Origin: Macrostomum hystrix | Taxonomy: Eukaryota > Platyhelminthes > Macrostomidae | Assembly (NCBI GenBank): GCA_950097015.1 | Contig: CATNEN010000029.1 | Location: 3,677,501 to 3,741,500 of the forward strand | Direction: 5' to 3' | DNA length: 64,000 nt | Part shown: piece by piece, positions 46,801-61,800 of the stretch | Layout of the letters: every line of letters begins with the position of its first letter | Position numbering within the stretch: position 1 is the stretch's first letter | Translations under genes and position numbers: made by a program | Notes under the pieces: model-generated | What the model was told of the DNA's origin: nothing | What the model saw: only the letters and a program-made list of their open reading frames with translations | Databases searched by the model: none

Positions 46801-49800
46801 CTGACAGCTTGCGAATGCCGGCAAAGTATGCCAACTGAAGTTGAAAAACATTTACGAGTAGCAATGCATCACTTAGGGTGTTCACAAGCATCACTCATTG
46901 TCATTAATTCTCACCTTATCAGTGTCAACCGCCCACACATGCTCTCTAAGGTAGTTATTTCCCAGATTCTCAATCACTTGCACACTTGAGTGAGTAACAA
47001 TTGAGGAGTTCGACACAAAAATTTCAGCTGAATCAAGTTCCTCATAGTCTGCAGCAGTTGAGATTGGAGCAGTTTAATTAACATTACTAAAGTACAAGAT
47101 ACTTTTGAAAACTTGAAAATTGAAAATTGAAAACGTGAAAACTTTCTGAAGTGCTTACCAAAGCGCATGTTTGATCGCGAGCAACCTAAAACTTGGCATG
47201 AATCCCATCTAACACTGGGATTTGTTGTATAGCACCAAAATTTGTTTGTATTGTCACAGTTGCGACAGTAATTTTCGGAGGCAGTTTTATTGTTAGCAGG
47301 GAAATATCCTGCATTCTGACAATCTGTGTTTGGTACATGTGGAGTGTTGCTGCCCCAGTTCTGGCAAGTGTAGCCTGAGTTTGTGACATTCAACCGACCA
47401 AAGTAGTCCTTCCGATTTACAGTAGAGCCACAAACATCTCCTCCGTAGGTGTCTGAAACAGGCGAGCAACCTTTAATACAGCTTTTCATGTCTGTACTTT
47501 CTTACACATCTGGCGAGCTAAATTACATTTAAGTTTAGTTCTAATACCTTTAAACTCAGTAACATGTGTTGAACATTTGTTGCATTGAGTCCTAACTACC
47601 CTTTAATTTACGAGTATGAAATTGGTCAGCTAAGTAATTGATGTGATATTTCGTCCTTTTTAGGCAAACTAGAAGAGAAAGAAACTCATTTCGAACAATG
47701 CGCAATTACCGAGTTCCTCAATCAAATCAACGATTCGAATTCTTTTGATTATCGTCAGATAGTCAAAATTGATCAGCCAATAATGATAGGACTCTGAGTA
47801 GTCCTGGTAGTCAGTAACAAACGAGTGGCCATACCCTTGGAACATTAGCAAGTTTCCATCATTGCCCCTTTCTGGATTACTGTTAGAGCTGTGGTACCGG
47901 TACTTGAAATTTGACACGATGTAGGGTAGTATAGAATCCGATGTATCTGAAAAATGACCATTGAAGCATCGAAAAATGATCTTTCCATTTAAATTTCTTG
48001 TTAATAACCGGTCTAACCGGACTTACCTAGCAGACATCCATACAACTGCAATTTTAAATCGTTTATATTTCGACACTCGTTCGGAAAAACCCTAAGAGCT
48101 AGAGTTTGCAAGTCTGGAAGCAGCTTTAGACTAGCAGCTTGACGGGTTTGACGTGGTCCGACGAACATCTGGTCAACAGAAAAGACAATGGAAGAATATC
48201 TTGGATTTGTCATCATTTTTGCTATGTTAATGTTATTGTTAAATAATGAGAATGCGAGTTTTAGAACACTTGACGAATGCATACCATGCCATTGTAGAGC
48301 GATCTCCAGTAGCGCGCATCCTCGCTGTAGTACAGGTAGTAACTCAACACGCTGGTCCAGGAGTCTGTGAGCACGCCGATTCCTGGACCACCCTGCAGTG
48401 TAATCCACTGCAGCTTCACGAATTTGTCAAAAGTTGCCTGTAAAAGTGCAAATGAATGAGAATAATGAGCAAAATGTGTGTTCGAGACTAGATCTACCAA
48501 GTTATCTAGCTCGTATGTTTATTCAACTATCGACAAAAGAGCTTCTTACCTGCAGATAGACTCGCTCTTGAAGAAAATAATATTGTGGTCTGTATGTAGA
48601 CAGAGTCTTTGTGCTCCTCACATTAAAGTAAACTTGGATGCTATTTCCTGTGTTCACAATGTCGTTGGAGTACCCAATCTTTTTTATCGGGATGGCGTGT
48701 CGAGAGTCTGTCGATTGGCCGATCAGCTGACCGTTGAAATATGTGAAAAACGAGGTCACATTATTTGTTGTGTCCCAGGTGATGCACACCTTCGCAAAGT
48801 CCTGCGTATTGTGCGTTGCTGAGAGGTTGAGCGTGCTGTTCAGCACATCCAGCACGTACGCAGTCGGGTTGTTCACAGAGTAGTCCTTATTTTCCACTTG
48901 CGCTCCAGCGTACCTGACCTGGTTCGCCCCATCGCCTTGCAGCATCAACACGTAGCGAGACTAAAATTCAGCATGGCACAAAAAGGACACAATTAGCTAG
49001 TATTAAAGGTGCTTAATGTGGAGTTGAAATAAAAAGCTATCATTAAAAGTCTTACATTGGTCATGGCTTCCAAGTATCCAAATTGGCTTGTAAACCAGAT
49101 TTTCGCTAATCTACTGCGAATAAGAAGATTAAATGTGATATTTTTCGTCTCCAGTGCACTTGCAATCGCCTCGTTCGGCATCCAATCTACCCTCATATCA
49201 ACTTCAGACTGGTAGTCATTGTCTAGAAATTAAAGTAAAATAAATTTTATATTTTCTTAAGTTTTCAAGTTGCCTCTATCATTTTCGTTTAATCCATACG
49301 TTTCAATTGCGCTCACAAGACACGAGCTAGTTCGTCTTAAATAGATATACAAGTGTATATCCAATGCACAGACTTACACTCCTCTGCAAACACAAAGATC
49401 TGATCGACTCGGAAGAAACCGAAATCAGCCGGCTTGGTGAGGACTAGGTATCGACCCAGCATATCGCTGGAGCAGGTGAAGCTGTACTCTGTGATGCCAC
49501 TGACAGGAATCTCCAGTGAGTCACAGAGAGGCCAGCTGAGAAATGCGCGCTCTCCCAGAGACGAGTCATAGGTATTGCTGACGCGCACGTGGATTGGGTA
49601 CTGGCCTGCTGTCGCTGTAATTAAAATGGCAATATTTAATGAATGAAATATTGAATTTAAAAAGTAAAAATGATGTTAAAAAGGGTTATGGATACAATTT
49701 TTTCGTACGGCTCTGAAAGTCGACCCCAGATATTGTGTGCAACAGCTTCAGATCCACCAAAACGTAGTAGTATTCCGTGACTCTCACGTTAGACGCATGG

Positions 49801-52800
49801 TTAGCCGTTAGGATTCTAAGAAAGCCACCAGATGTTGTACTTTGAGAAACGTCTCGTCCATTAAACAAAACAGTTTTGAAGATTGCAGCATTGTGTCCTT
49901 GAAAGCTCCCGAGACTCGGATAATAGTAGTGGACTGAAAGATGGTAGGCGTTTTCATTAGTAGTTGGCTTTAGCTTAAATGGCCCCTTACTTTGCAATTG
50001 AAACCTGGAGCTAGTCTCAGTGTTATTTTTATTTTTGAGTGCCATTGAGAATGATTTGAGCTTGATCATGTTTACATAAAAAATCGACCGATTGAAAGGC
50101 TTCAGCGAACGATCTATAGCAAGTTCTTTCCATTTAGGCTATAAATATAACCTTACAGCAGCTAGCAGCTACACAGGTTCCAGTTCCGCCCGTGACCTTG
50201 TTGCACAGAGGCTGCTCTGATGACGTTCCTGAAATTTTATAAGCTTTTTGTGAGACTATTTTGACTTTTACGTCGCTTACGAGGATGTACTGAAATTGTG
50301 ACAAAACGCATAACCTGCAAGTAAAAGTCCATTTTTCGTAATAGTATAATCGTACTTACGGCTGATACACTGTGAGCCATATTTCATGACGTCAGGAACG
50401 CCAGAAGTCCAAGGGGCACAAGCTATGCCTTCTCTTGTCACGTTCAGGTCATGAAGGACATACCCATGATCGCCACGACTCATGACGCATGGAACTGTAA
50501 ATGGCAATAAACATTATTCATTTTATTTTGTTGGTACATTATTGCTATCGGTTTTGCAGTGATAATTGAAAAAAAGCTTTGTAGATATATCAATAATAAA
50601 TTAATACTTTTTAGTTCAATTAGATTCAGGATAATTTAACAAAAATACCTCTAGTGCGAACCACGTTACCGACTATGGCATCCTCTGGCTTGTTAAACGA
50701 GGAACGGCCGCTGCCACTAAGAGTAGCTGCTAACTTTCCAGGAATCCCTGGCAGCAAAGGCTGCATGCAACCTAAAATTTTAATTCCGTGTAGCTACTTT
50801 ACACCTTCAGACTCATGATAAATAGGTTGAATTCGAGGGAGCGGCTTTTGAGAAATTCAGGTCGGCCTCTTACTGGAGTTTACGCATGGATAGTGCTGCA
50901 TAATAGTCGCGTCATTAACATTACACGGAGAAGACAGTGGATTGGATGTAAAAATCCAGAATGTTCCTTCATTAGGTTGATAGTTGCTCGTTCTATTTAT
51001 AAAATACTCATCTACGAACATAACGTCGTTGTTAGCGGCGCGAATGTTTACATCCGTATCGGTCCACATAGCGAAGTTGTCATTGCAGCCTGAGCACATC
51101 CACGGATGTATGTAGGTGACAAGTGGTCCTTTGGTACATACCTTGGGTCCTAGAGAATCGTGGGTGCATTTCTTTGTTTTTGGAATGTTTCTTTGTCATA
51201 GTTTGATGCTTACACATTTTTGTTCTTTATTACAAAACTTTTGTGAACGAATTTGTAGTCACTTACGTTTTGACTCAAGTTAGAACGTGAAAATTGGAAT
51301 TCAAACATACGAGTAGATATGTTTAGGATTGAACTGAGAATTAAATGTGATACAGGTAGTCTGTTTATGAAGAACTTGGATATTAAACTTGATCTTAAAC
51401 ATTTTTCTAGAGCTCAAACACGTAGACCAAGAGCACTCAGGCAGCGTACGACCAAGAACAAGTTTCTGTGAGTAGGATCCAACTCTGTTTATCACTCTTG
51501 TGTTACTGAGACTGAGATTGGGTGATTTTTAGGAAAAAGTGCGATATACAAAAGGATTTCTTCAATTTGTTCAGTAGCTCGTATAAGATGTTATTGTTAA
51601 AAACAGAAACCTGATATCAGCAGCGGCATAGCAAGCGAACAAAGAGATATCTAGTTTCATTCAAGAAAGCTGAGACTCACTTTTTAGAAGCGGAAGTTCG
51701 CAGATAAAATAGAGCAAATCTGAAGCTGTTCCTTTTGGAATAAGTCCATTAAACCAAGGACGCAGAACGGCATGCAAATTCCCTGCCTTCTCGGATGCCC
51801 AAGATCCATCACTAACAGGCTCTCCATCGAACCACTCCCAGTTGCCATTGCTGGTGTTCCTTCTAACACCGACGTGCATTTCCCAGTTGTAGCTAGAGAG
51901 TGCGTTTAATTGGTTTTTGCGAGCTATAAAAAATTCTAACAATATCACTTGTCATTTAAAACTTACAGGTAGGATATATTCATTACTTACTATTTACCCA
52001 AAACAAAGTTCATCTTCATGGCATCCTTCGGCATGAACAGTGTTCCTCTCTGTCCGGCCCATCGATAAGATAGGCAGTGTCGCTGACTTGCAGCCTGTGT
52101 AGTCCTTACTGTGAATGTCCGAAGGCAGACGTCAAAGTGCGGAGTGAATCCGTCAGGACACTCGTTAGGGACTTTTCCATGCAGGCTTAACTCATCTGGA
52201 GAGAGACTGCCATTGACTACGTGGAAAGTCAGACTGAGGGGCTGGAGAACTTGTGGAAAGTGGAGACTTTGATTGGCTGATTTTACATCGAACTGCAATA
52301 CAATAATATGAGTTTAAGCAATCAGGACGTCCATTTAGAAGCCCAAATACATTTGAAGCATCATACCATCCAGGTGGTGTTGTACACCTTGAAGACTTCA
52401 TCCTCTCCAGCCAGTTCTTCGAAGCTCAAATAGAATCGGAGACGTTCTGCTGTCTTTCTATTGAACTGCATGAAGTTCAGATAGTACATGTATTTAAACG
52501 ACACGCGCAGGGTAGATCCATTCACCATCGTCTTGGTTAGGTATTCCTCTGGAATCTCAGTGCTGTCTGTGGAAGACGTTTGTTTTTATCACTTACGAAG
52601 CATAAAAAGTAAGGGCACGCGTTTTAGTTGCATAAGCTTACTTGTGTCGTTTGGAAAGCCAAGAAAGTCAAATTTGATGGCCGTGCGCTCAATTGCTGAC
52701 AATGTTTCCACTCGTACTAATTGGGCTTGGAATGGATAAGTAAAGACTTCCCGTTTGCGCTCCATCTCATCGCGCGGACCGTCAAATCTTATCTAAAATT

Positions 52801-55800
52801 ATAGATTTGCTTTGTCTTTAAAGATTTTGAGTATTAGCTAGCCAGAAAACTCATCGATCTAAGTATTGAATCTAGGAGCACTATTGTAAATTTGGTTCCA
52901 ACTTTAAGGCTTCTAGCTTAACTGTGCAGTTAAAACTAATTTCAACGATATTATGATTTATGATATTATGATTTATTTGAAATAAATCAGAAATGTAAAC
53001 TTCTCAGCTTAAATACAACACAATTTTCAGCTTCAGTTTAGCGATTCTTGGAAAGAGCGATCCAGAAAGCATACATTTAGCATGAATAAGATGAAATTCT
53101 TACTGCTCCGTTTGTCTCAAGGTCTCTGTAATAGTTTAGCATGTCCCGCCGTTTCTCATATGCATAGAGAATGCGCAATGATGTAAAGCGTCCAAAGTAT
53201 GGAGAATGTGCAGATGAGCCCTGTACAATGAAGCCCGTGATTGTGTAGACGCAGGGAAAGTACACATCGAAGTATCCAGTTCCGTAGAGGTGTAGAGCAA
53301 AGTTGAAAGCTTCATCTCCCGGGAAATCAAGTGGCAAGGAATACACGTCACCAGTGAACGATTTGTAGGTTTGAATTCGACTCGCTCGGGCTACGGTGGC
53401 AGGGAATCGAGAACCAAGACCGGTGCGGACAAACACCAGCTCAGAGAGCTGGTCTCCTGGGCGGCCTGCGTGGCAGGTAGGCGCCATTTCCATGATTTTT
53501 CTAAGCTTATAAACTGTAATAAAAAATAGTCGAAGAGGGACACTTACCCAGTGGATAACCATAAACTTCAATTTCGCATACAGTGTAGTGAACCAATAGG
53601 CCAGAAAAGCTGCCGACGCCCACATAACGTGCCGTCTAAGTTTGTGGGAAGTCGGAGGAGTATTTCTTACTGCTGATTCTTATATGAAAAAATATATATA
53701 TTGTATATTTATGCTACAGATTGACTGATCGACTACAGAGCAATTGGCAAGAAAATGTTAGTCACAGGCTGGTTGATGCTCACAACTTACAATTAGTTCG
53801 AAAGGAACAATATATGCAAGAGGATAAATTATGCTCGTGCCACAAAACTCTAGTTCGTGTATGCGCTAGAATTCTCATAAATTATTGACAAAATCGTACT
53901 GCGAGCGTATTGGCTTAAGTAAGTTAATGAAGCTCGCCATGTTTCGTTGCATTAGATCATCACTGTACAGATGCATGGTGACATAGGGTAGCCCGTACTT
54001 ACGCGAGCCACATTCACGAGCCAGGGCTGGGGAACTACAGCGTCGCCAACGGTGTCCACAATGATACCCGAGCTACCGACGTAGGTCGAGTTGGATACAT
54101 ACAACTTTGTGAACTTGTTCGCTTCACTAGTCACAATACCTGAGAAAAATTAGTACAATTATCTAGAGATTAGCACAATGGAAAGGAGTGAATTATTTGT
54201 TATGTTTTACCATACCTTTGTCATCATCCGTTTGTGCCCACACATAGACTCTTTCAATGTATCGAGGATACACTAAGTCTATTGTGATGAATGCATTCGT
54301 AGCATAATGTCTCCAGCATCCAGAGCTGAATATCGGAGATCGGTTCTGGTCGATGACGCCTCTCTCACTATAAGAAGTCACGCCAGAGCTATAAACAGCC
54401 TGGTAGTTGGATATTATGACTGGCTGCTGGTGTTGCACATTGTACTTGGCTGAAATTCATTATATACAAGGCTTTCACAGGGATACTATGAAATGTGTCA
54501 ACTAGCTTACAACAGAAAAAGGGAAGCTCACAATTCTTGCAGCCATATAGCATCCATCGCACTTCAATGCGTCTGTAGTAGCTCTGCATGTAGACTCGAA
54601 AAGTGGCTGCATGGATTTCAGGCACAACGCGGTAGCTGGAAACTACGTCGCCCTTGGAGTATGAGCCAGGAATATGCTGCAATAGGGAAAAGCATAGACT
54701 TTGGATCTCGTGATTCACCTGAAAGACCTTCCACCTCAATCATCCTTACGCAGCGAGCCGAATAATTAGGTAAAACTAGCATAATTTAGTAACCAGGACA
54801 CTCACGTGAACATATGGAGTGTAAGCAAAGTTATCTGAACTGTGGGTCAGCTGCACAAGATGCATGTACGAGATGCTGCTAGGATCTGTATCGAATCGAC
54901 TGCTACCAGCCTGAATGCTAAACACAAACAGGGTGACGAAATCATCGAACCATGCCTAAAATGAAAAAGCGAATACGATTTAGACACAATGTGTCAAAGT
55001 CAAGATTGGTTTTGATTGTAAACATGGAGATAGCTTAAAAGGCGAGACTTTTTACCTGAATATAGTCATTGAAACCAGCAGCTGAGCTCACTCCGGAAAC
55101 TGTAAGCGGACTCCAGAATCCTAGATAACGCGAGCCTAACAAATGCGAATCAAGTTCTAAGCTATCAAATCTACAATCGCGTTTTTTCAAGAGTGCAGGA
55201 TGAAAATACATTCCGATGACTCACTTGGCATGTCATACATCACTCGTGGTCCTGTGTGCATGCTCTCAGAAACCAACGCGAGATATGACACTGAGGTGAA
55301 GTTGATTGAATCGCTTGCCATGACCACTCCATAGCCAATGTCCTGTCCGTTGCACGCGAAGAAGACGGAGCAGTTGTAGGAATCGCATTCACGCCAGGTG
55401 ACGGTGAGAGGCAGGTATTCCTCTGTGTCAGCAGCCACTGGTTTCAGCTGTCTCAGGCTGATGCTGCCTACAGTTCTCAGGTTGGATCCGTAGAAGTCGC
55501 CCTGGCGAATGGCAGCAGCTGCGAGCCACAGCGCTGTCCCGTTGGCGTTGAGATTGAACTCGTAGCGTTTCTTACAACAAGTATAGAATTTTAATAAACG
55601 AATAGAAAGAAAAAACAAAAGCTATAGTTTTCGAAAGGTAATAAGCCTAGGTATACCTGGTTCATTATGTCAGATTCGGCATAAAATTCTGAGAACAGAA
55701 GTTGCAAGCCAGCGCTGTTCAATCGAATGTGCAGAGTAAGATTTCCTGTCTTGAGGGCGTCAGCTACTAGCGACTTAGGCAGTCGGTACAGCTTTCTCAC

Positions 55801-58800
55801 ATCGGCTTCTGTGGCCACTTCGTTCACTGAAATTTTCGTATACTCGTAAATCGTTGATAACGGTTCACGCTATGAATTAACTAGCGGAAAATGTACCTTC
55901 ATCTCCAGCTAAATCAAAATAATTAATATCCATTCGCGCGTTCCCGATGTTACTGACAGGGCTCACGAGAACCAAGTAGCGAGCAACCTGCGGCTCGTAA
56001 CAGGTAATGAATGTGGCCGAAGTTGATAGTGCCTCTACAAAGTTCCAGTTAAAGCACGTGTTCCAATCTTCGAATGCCAGGTCTCCGAGACTGCGGTTCC
56101 ATGAGTTGCTTGTCCTGAAGCTCACATTGTACAGATCTCTCGCTGAAAATAGCAATGCATACATAAAAAGGTTTGGCAAAGCTCCTTTGCATGAAGAGCG
56201 ATCGTAGTAGAACATAATAAATTAATCAGTACTTACTTGGGTCTACACGAAATCGAAAGAACTTGTAGCGAAGCTTCAAATCAAAGAGAATCCACCAGTT
56301 GTGCGGCGGAGTTGCAACACTCAGCACGTCGGTGTTTAAGTAGAATCCGTAGTTTAAGTTGATTGAATAGGCTTGCCGAATGCCAAGGAAGTAAACTACT
56401 TTGTCTGTGAGGATATTGCTTATGTAGTCATGGCCAGCCGGGGGATGGTAGTATTGGCCTAAAGTATGTTTCAAGGTTTTATACATTTTATACCTAAAAT
56501 ATTATATACCCTTCTGAGCACTTCGTCAGAAACACTGAATTTGACACATCGCGATCATACTGCTATTTTTCGACCTAGCTGGTGCTATATTTCGAAATTG
56601 TTGAATTCGGGAAGAAAATCTCGAATGAAATTATCACAAGGCTTGGAGCAAGTTTTACTTACTGCAATAGGCTGTCTGCAGTTTGTAGCAGTCTCTTATT
56701 ATCCCACCCTGGTCATAACAGCTTGAATAGCGGGTCGTTACATCTGTTTAAAAAAAATATTTTTTCGATTGAAGCACTGGTGCATATTTGATGCAAACTG
56801 GGTCCAGAGCTATTGCTCACATTCCAAGCACGAATTGTTGTAGTCCTTGTATGTGCTGGTCACAGTGGCCCAGTTCACACAAGCGAATCCCTGCTCGGTA
56901 ACAGACCATGGACCGTCATAGAATAGATAGTCAGCTCTGCTTAGTGCGCACTGCACATGATCTGAAGAATGGTTACTATTCATGCCTTAAAAAAAGTTTC
57001 GTTCAATTTGGTCTACTTTTATGTGACAACTGACCTTCTGTTGACATGACGGAACCCAGAAAAGCTCTCTCAGCGCCTCGTCGAGAATTCGAAGACGACG
57101 CATTGATGCGAACTCCCAGCTTGCCCGGTTCCGCGAAGAGGAGTGGCTCCATGCAGCCTTAAGAAAAGAGGCATTACTTTAAAACTTTATTTTACTATGA
57201 TGGTCAAGATAAGCCTCACTTTAGCAGACAATCGTTTTGTTAATTTACCATTCTCGATTTGGGTCCTTTGGTATACAGGAGTCTTCACTGTTGAACTTTG
57301 AATGCTCTCAGTGCCAATGGATATTGCGTAAGTGCCTAAGTTAGTAGAATCCCCAGAATCGTAAATTACGGGAATGTACTTGTACGCATCATCCAGTGTC
57401 CACATGCTAATCAGCTCATACGAAGGTCCCTGGGTGTAGAGTTGATTATCGTCTTCTCCTCCCACTGCGTTACGATAAAACGTGTTTAACACAACCGTCT
57501 GATGTCGATCTGGCCCTAAGTTGGAAAGCATTCGTTCACTTAGAGAAGTGTTAAAATATCGTCGTCGAAATATAGCACGTCGAAAGTCTACTCACAGATT
57601 TTCTTTGGTATCTGGCATAAAGAGAACAGACAATCGGTACATTGGCACTTGTAGAGTCCGTTGTAGTCTGTAGACAGACATGCACATGGGCTGTTCTTTG
57701 GCTGGCCCATGTAGAATGCTCCCTGCTCCACCTCCTCCCCATCCAGCCATAACCAGCGACCAGAGGCATTTCTGTATGCACCAATGTGAAACTGCATGTT
57801 CCTGAAATGACACAAATTAAGTTAAGACAAGTCGCTGGCATAGAGTTCAAATTTACTATCCTTTTATCTACCTCATGTGGCCGAAGTTGCGCAACACGGC
57901 AGTCTTGGGCATGAACAGCGTGCCGTTGCGACCGTTCCAGTAGCGGCTCTGGCAGTACTGCAACGAGGTGTTCCAGTCCAGGGCGGATGGAACGATCCTC
58001 AGGCAGATGTTGTAGAGCGGGCGCCAACCACTGGGGCATTCTTCTGGAAGCGCCGCATGTAAAGCAACATATATAAGCGAAAAGTTTCCTACTTTTGAAG
58101 TTAAAGCTCTTAGGAAGACCAAAGTACTCGGAATCATCACTAGAAGTACTTCGTAATCATGGATAAATATCCATTCTGTCGTTCATATGCCAGTGGATAA
58201 ATCAGGCTATAATGCTTCAAGCTTTTTCCTTTTTTAATTTTCGTCTAAGCGAACTAGACTGCCGGGCTTTGTCATTTATCTAACATACTTGACTGTGCAA
58301 AAAATTATGTTATCACCGTTTATTTCAATGCCACGGATGTTGACAATGTCTGCTGGAGTCACAGTCGCATTGCTTCCGAAGTGCAGCTCAACAGAAGTCG
58401 GCGCGAGAATCACCGGCATCAAGAAGTCATCAGCGAGTTTTGAGCTGGAGAACTGCGGAGTCATCAGAAATTAAAGCGCTTGATTTGATTAGCTATCTGA
58501 CTGTAAGGTAAGCGGAAACGTGTCGCTGATTACTCACATTGTACACCTGGTCGTACCAGGGTGTCCTCAGTTGCCTGCTAGCACTGCTCTCTGTGACTCG
58601 GTAAGTCATGTAGAACCCATCGTTTGAGTTTATGTCGGTCACTCTAATAGATGTCAAATAGAATACTTCTTTGAAGGAGATCCGGAGCACCTGTTCCTCT
58701 TCGGTCGCTGTCTTTTCTATGGTGTAGTTGCTGGACGATACTACACTGCGCACTAAAATGCCAAAATCATTACTGCACTATAATGCCAAAATCATTAATG

Positions 58801-61800
58801 CACTATAATGCCAAAATCATTAATGCACTAAAATGACAAAATCTAAAAAATGTGGTTGCTTTCTCATAAATGCTATTTATGACAGTCCGATGGTCCGATG
58901 CAAATTGAACTCACAGGTTGCGGTTGGGTATCCGAGAACTTCCATTTTCCAAGAGCTCGCTAGCCAGCTACCCAGCATGATGGCCTCGAGCAGTTGGGTT
59001 TCAATCGGATGCGGCAGGAAGTTAATGCCGGGTGTTCTAACTGAGAGCTGTATCGTTTTGAAAGTGATCTGCAAGTTTTCATGCGGTCTTGGTGAAAAAC
59101 TAGCTCTAAGAATGTACGCAAATTTAGAATTCATATTCTTTCATAATCAAATAGCTATGTACTCGTAGTACAAAGGCATCGCTGAAAAGGGATTAAACAC
59201 TAGTTACCAATGATAATTTTTTACTTACGAATAGTTGGTAACGCATTGATTTTCTGATTGCACTGGCATGTTCGGCCTTTTTACAATTATCCTACCTTAC
59301 CGAAATGCTTCAAAAATACCATAATCATATAGTGGGTTTCCGATGCTGCACTTAGGCCCGTCAGTAAGACGTTTGGTACATGATTAGAGTACGATAAATG
59401 TGTGTAATTAGTGAAATCTTACTAATCTGCTTGCAATTGTGCTGAAAATCTTTCAAAAAAGTTCTTTTACTGAAATAGTAAGAAATTTCTGGTCATCTGG
59501 TTTTCAAATAAACTTAGCGCTCCCATTAATTTCAGTCACATTTTCCCCAAGCATTGGACAAAAGCATCTGGCATGCATGCCAAAAGAAAACACAAGACCC
59601 TGCTTGATAGTTCCCAAGGGCAACTCAAGCTAACTTGTCTTCGCCACACTCCCAGAGGTGGGTGAGCCTGGCTGCGGCCCGCTCGCTTGAGTAGTGACCG
59701 TATCTACAGCTAAACTATAGCGAGTCTACCTGCCTTCCCTCAGCCGGGCTCTCCCTGAAGTCTTTGCCCAGTTAATAATTTATGTCTGGCTTCTCGCTTC
59801 TCTCAAAACAAAAAATTGCGCGACGCATTTCTAATTAATTTCGATGTCGGGGCGAAGGAGTCGGTGCTAGGCACTCACAAAGTTGTTGGCCTGGTCCACA
59901 ACGTCTAGCATTCGCCTACTGTCCTTAAACTGTGAGTAGCGCAGCCGGTAGTTGTAAGGACAGCCACGTAAACCCTGCGAGCGCTTGCCACTGCCCTGAA
60001 CTATCATGCCAGTTACGGTCATGCTTATCGGAAAGTAGAACCGAACGTAGGATGTCGACGTCCCTATTGTCTGGTAGCGCATTGAGTAATCCACGAAGGG
60101 AGACTCGACAGCCGACAAGGGCAGAGAGAAGAGGCCACCCAGATTCTGTGTGCTTCCGGCTACCATCCACTCGAAGAAGACGTACTCACCCAGGCCCATC
60201 GGCACCTGGGCCAGGGTATTTAGCTGCGGGTCCGCTGAAATTTTCGAGGGGTATCGTTCGTATTTGCTGACGAGGACTTTGACGCTGATTCAGACTTTTG
60301 TCTTTTCTAATCTGAGTGCTTTAAGCGATACGCCATTTCGTCAAAACAATTCTCTAAAACCGACCAGGAGAATCAATTCATAGGCATAATTGACCATTTC
60401 TAGAAAATTCCCGTACATCATTTTTAATAATCGAGAAAATTCTCTGGAGAGACTTTCGAAATCACACTTTTATTTTTTGTTGAGCAACATAACAATGCTC
60501 TCTATGAGATTTGTAAAACTGAGTTAATTTTCATCACATTTCTAGTAAATAGACGAGTCAACGATAATGCTTACAATGTTGCGTGCCGAAAACTTCGATT
60601 TCAGCGATGCTTAGATATTCGTTTATGCCATCGTTCTTCCGCACTGTTAAATATCTGGCCATCTGATGGCAGATAACAAGGCGAGTATGATTTATGTGTG
60701 CTTATTGTACGGAGCGAAAACTTATTTAATATATCTCTTTTAAATATGCTTAATCGAAAAGTAAATTATGCAAGTGAGAGGGTTTGAAATTTAACAATAA
60801 ATTTCAAGGCAGTCTTAAGAATGAACTATATTTTTGTCATTACATTATGCACAGTGAATGAAAACAATTAAATTTAATTTAAACAATAACATTTATTTTA
60901 TCGAATAAATCTCCTGTATGGCCATATCCTCTAGTATTCACAATGAACTGTGGGAGAGTTGGCACAAAGACTGGGCATAGTGATGAATAATGCCAAGGAG
61001 CAGCGTTGAAACTCCTGGCGCTAGTCTATGGGGGAATTGCATTTAAAGAATTGCTAAATTCGCAATAGAAAAGCTGCTTACCTTATCGCATGGAAACATT
61101 AGATAGTCTACAACTTTGAGATCATCAGGTCGATGATAAGTATTTCCCTGCTGGTAACACTGATCAGACGCCACAAATGTTGGTGCTCCACTCATTGTAC
61201 TTAGCTGGGCAAAGTATCCGGTGTTTTGAATAGTATTGACGTCTGAAAACGGTCATAATGGAAAATTGTTTAACTTTTCTTTCACGATTATTGTAAAGCA
61301 AAAATAAAAACTCCTACGAGAATCCCCAGCGTTTCTCGTGTAAACAACCACGTAGGAAAAGTTCCTTGGGACTACCATGTCCACGTAAGCCCAGCGCAGT
61401 CCACTAGTAGATGACACTATGAAAAATGAGTTTGTTCCGCCGTAAGTGTTCGTCGAGCCGTCAGTGGCCCCGTAGCCTGGATATGAGCTGCTGTAGAGCG
61501 AGGACAGCTGCACTGGTAGGTAGCGGGAAATCAGCCAGGGAAATCTTACACCTCCATGAACGTCTGGAAACGTTGGTTTGCGGTGGAACACGAGTGAAAG
61601 AAAATTTAGGAGCGAAAAGCTGCAGCTAAAAATCACGTAGGACAACTGCTAGGAGTGGCGAAAGACACTCACCGCTTGCGATCTTTCCGTAAAGCATAAA
61701 CTTTAGCTGAAATGTCCCATCATAGGTAAATTCAACGTGCCGCATTCCTAACAGCAGTTTTGGAGGCTTGATTGCGATGAAGTCAGAATGCCTGTACGTA

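Noticed and set aside
58751-58843. 25-bp direct repeats as a CRISPR array
   Set aside because: The units are contiguous without spacers and overlap a splice acceptor in an animal gene.
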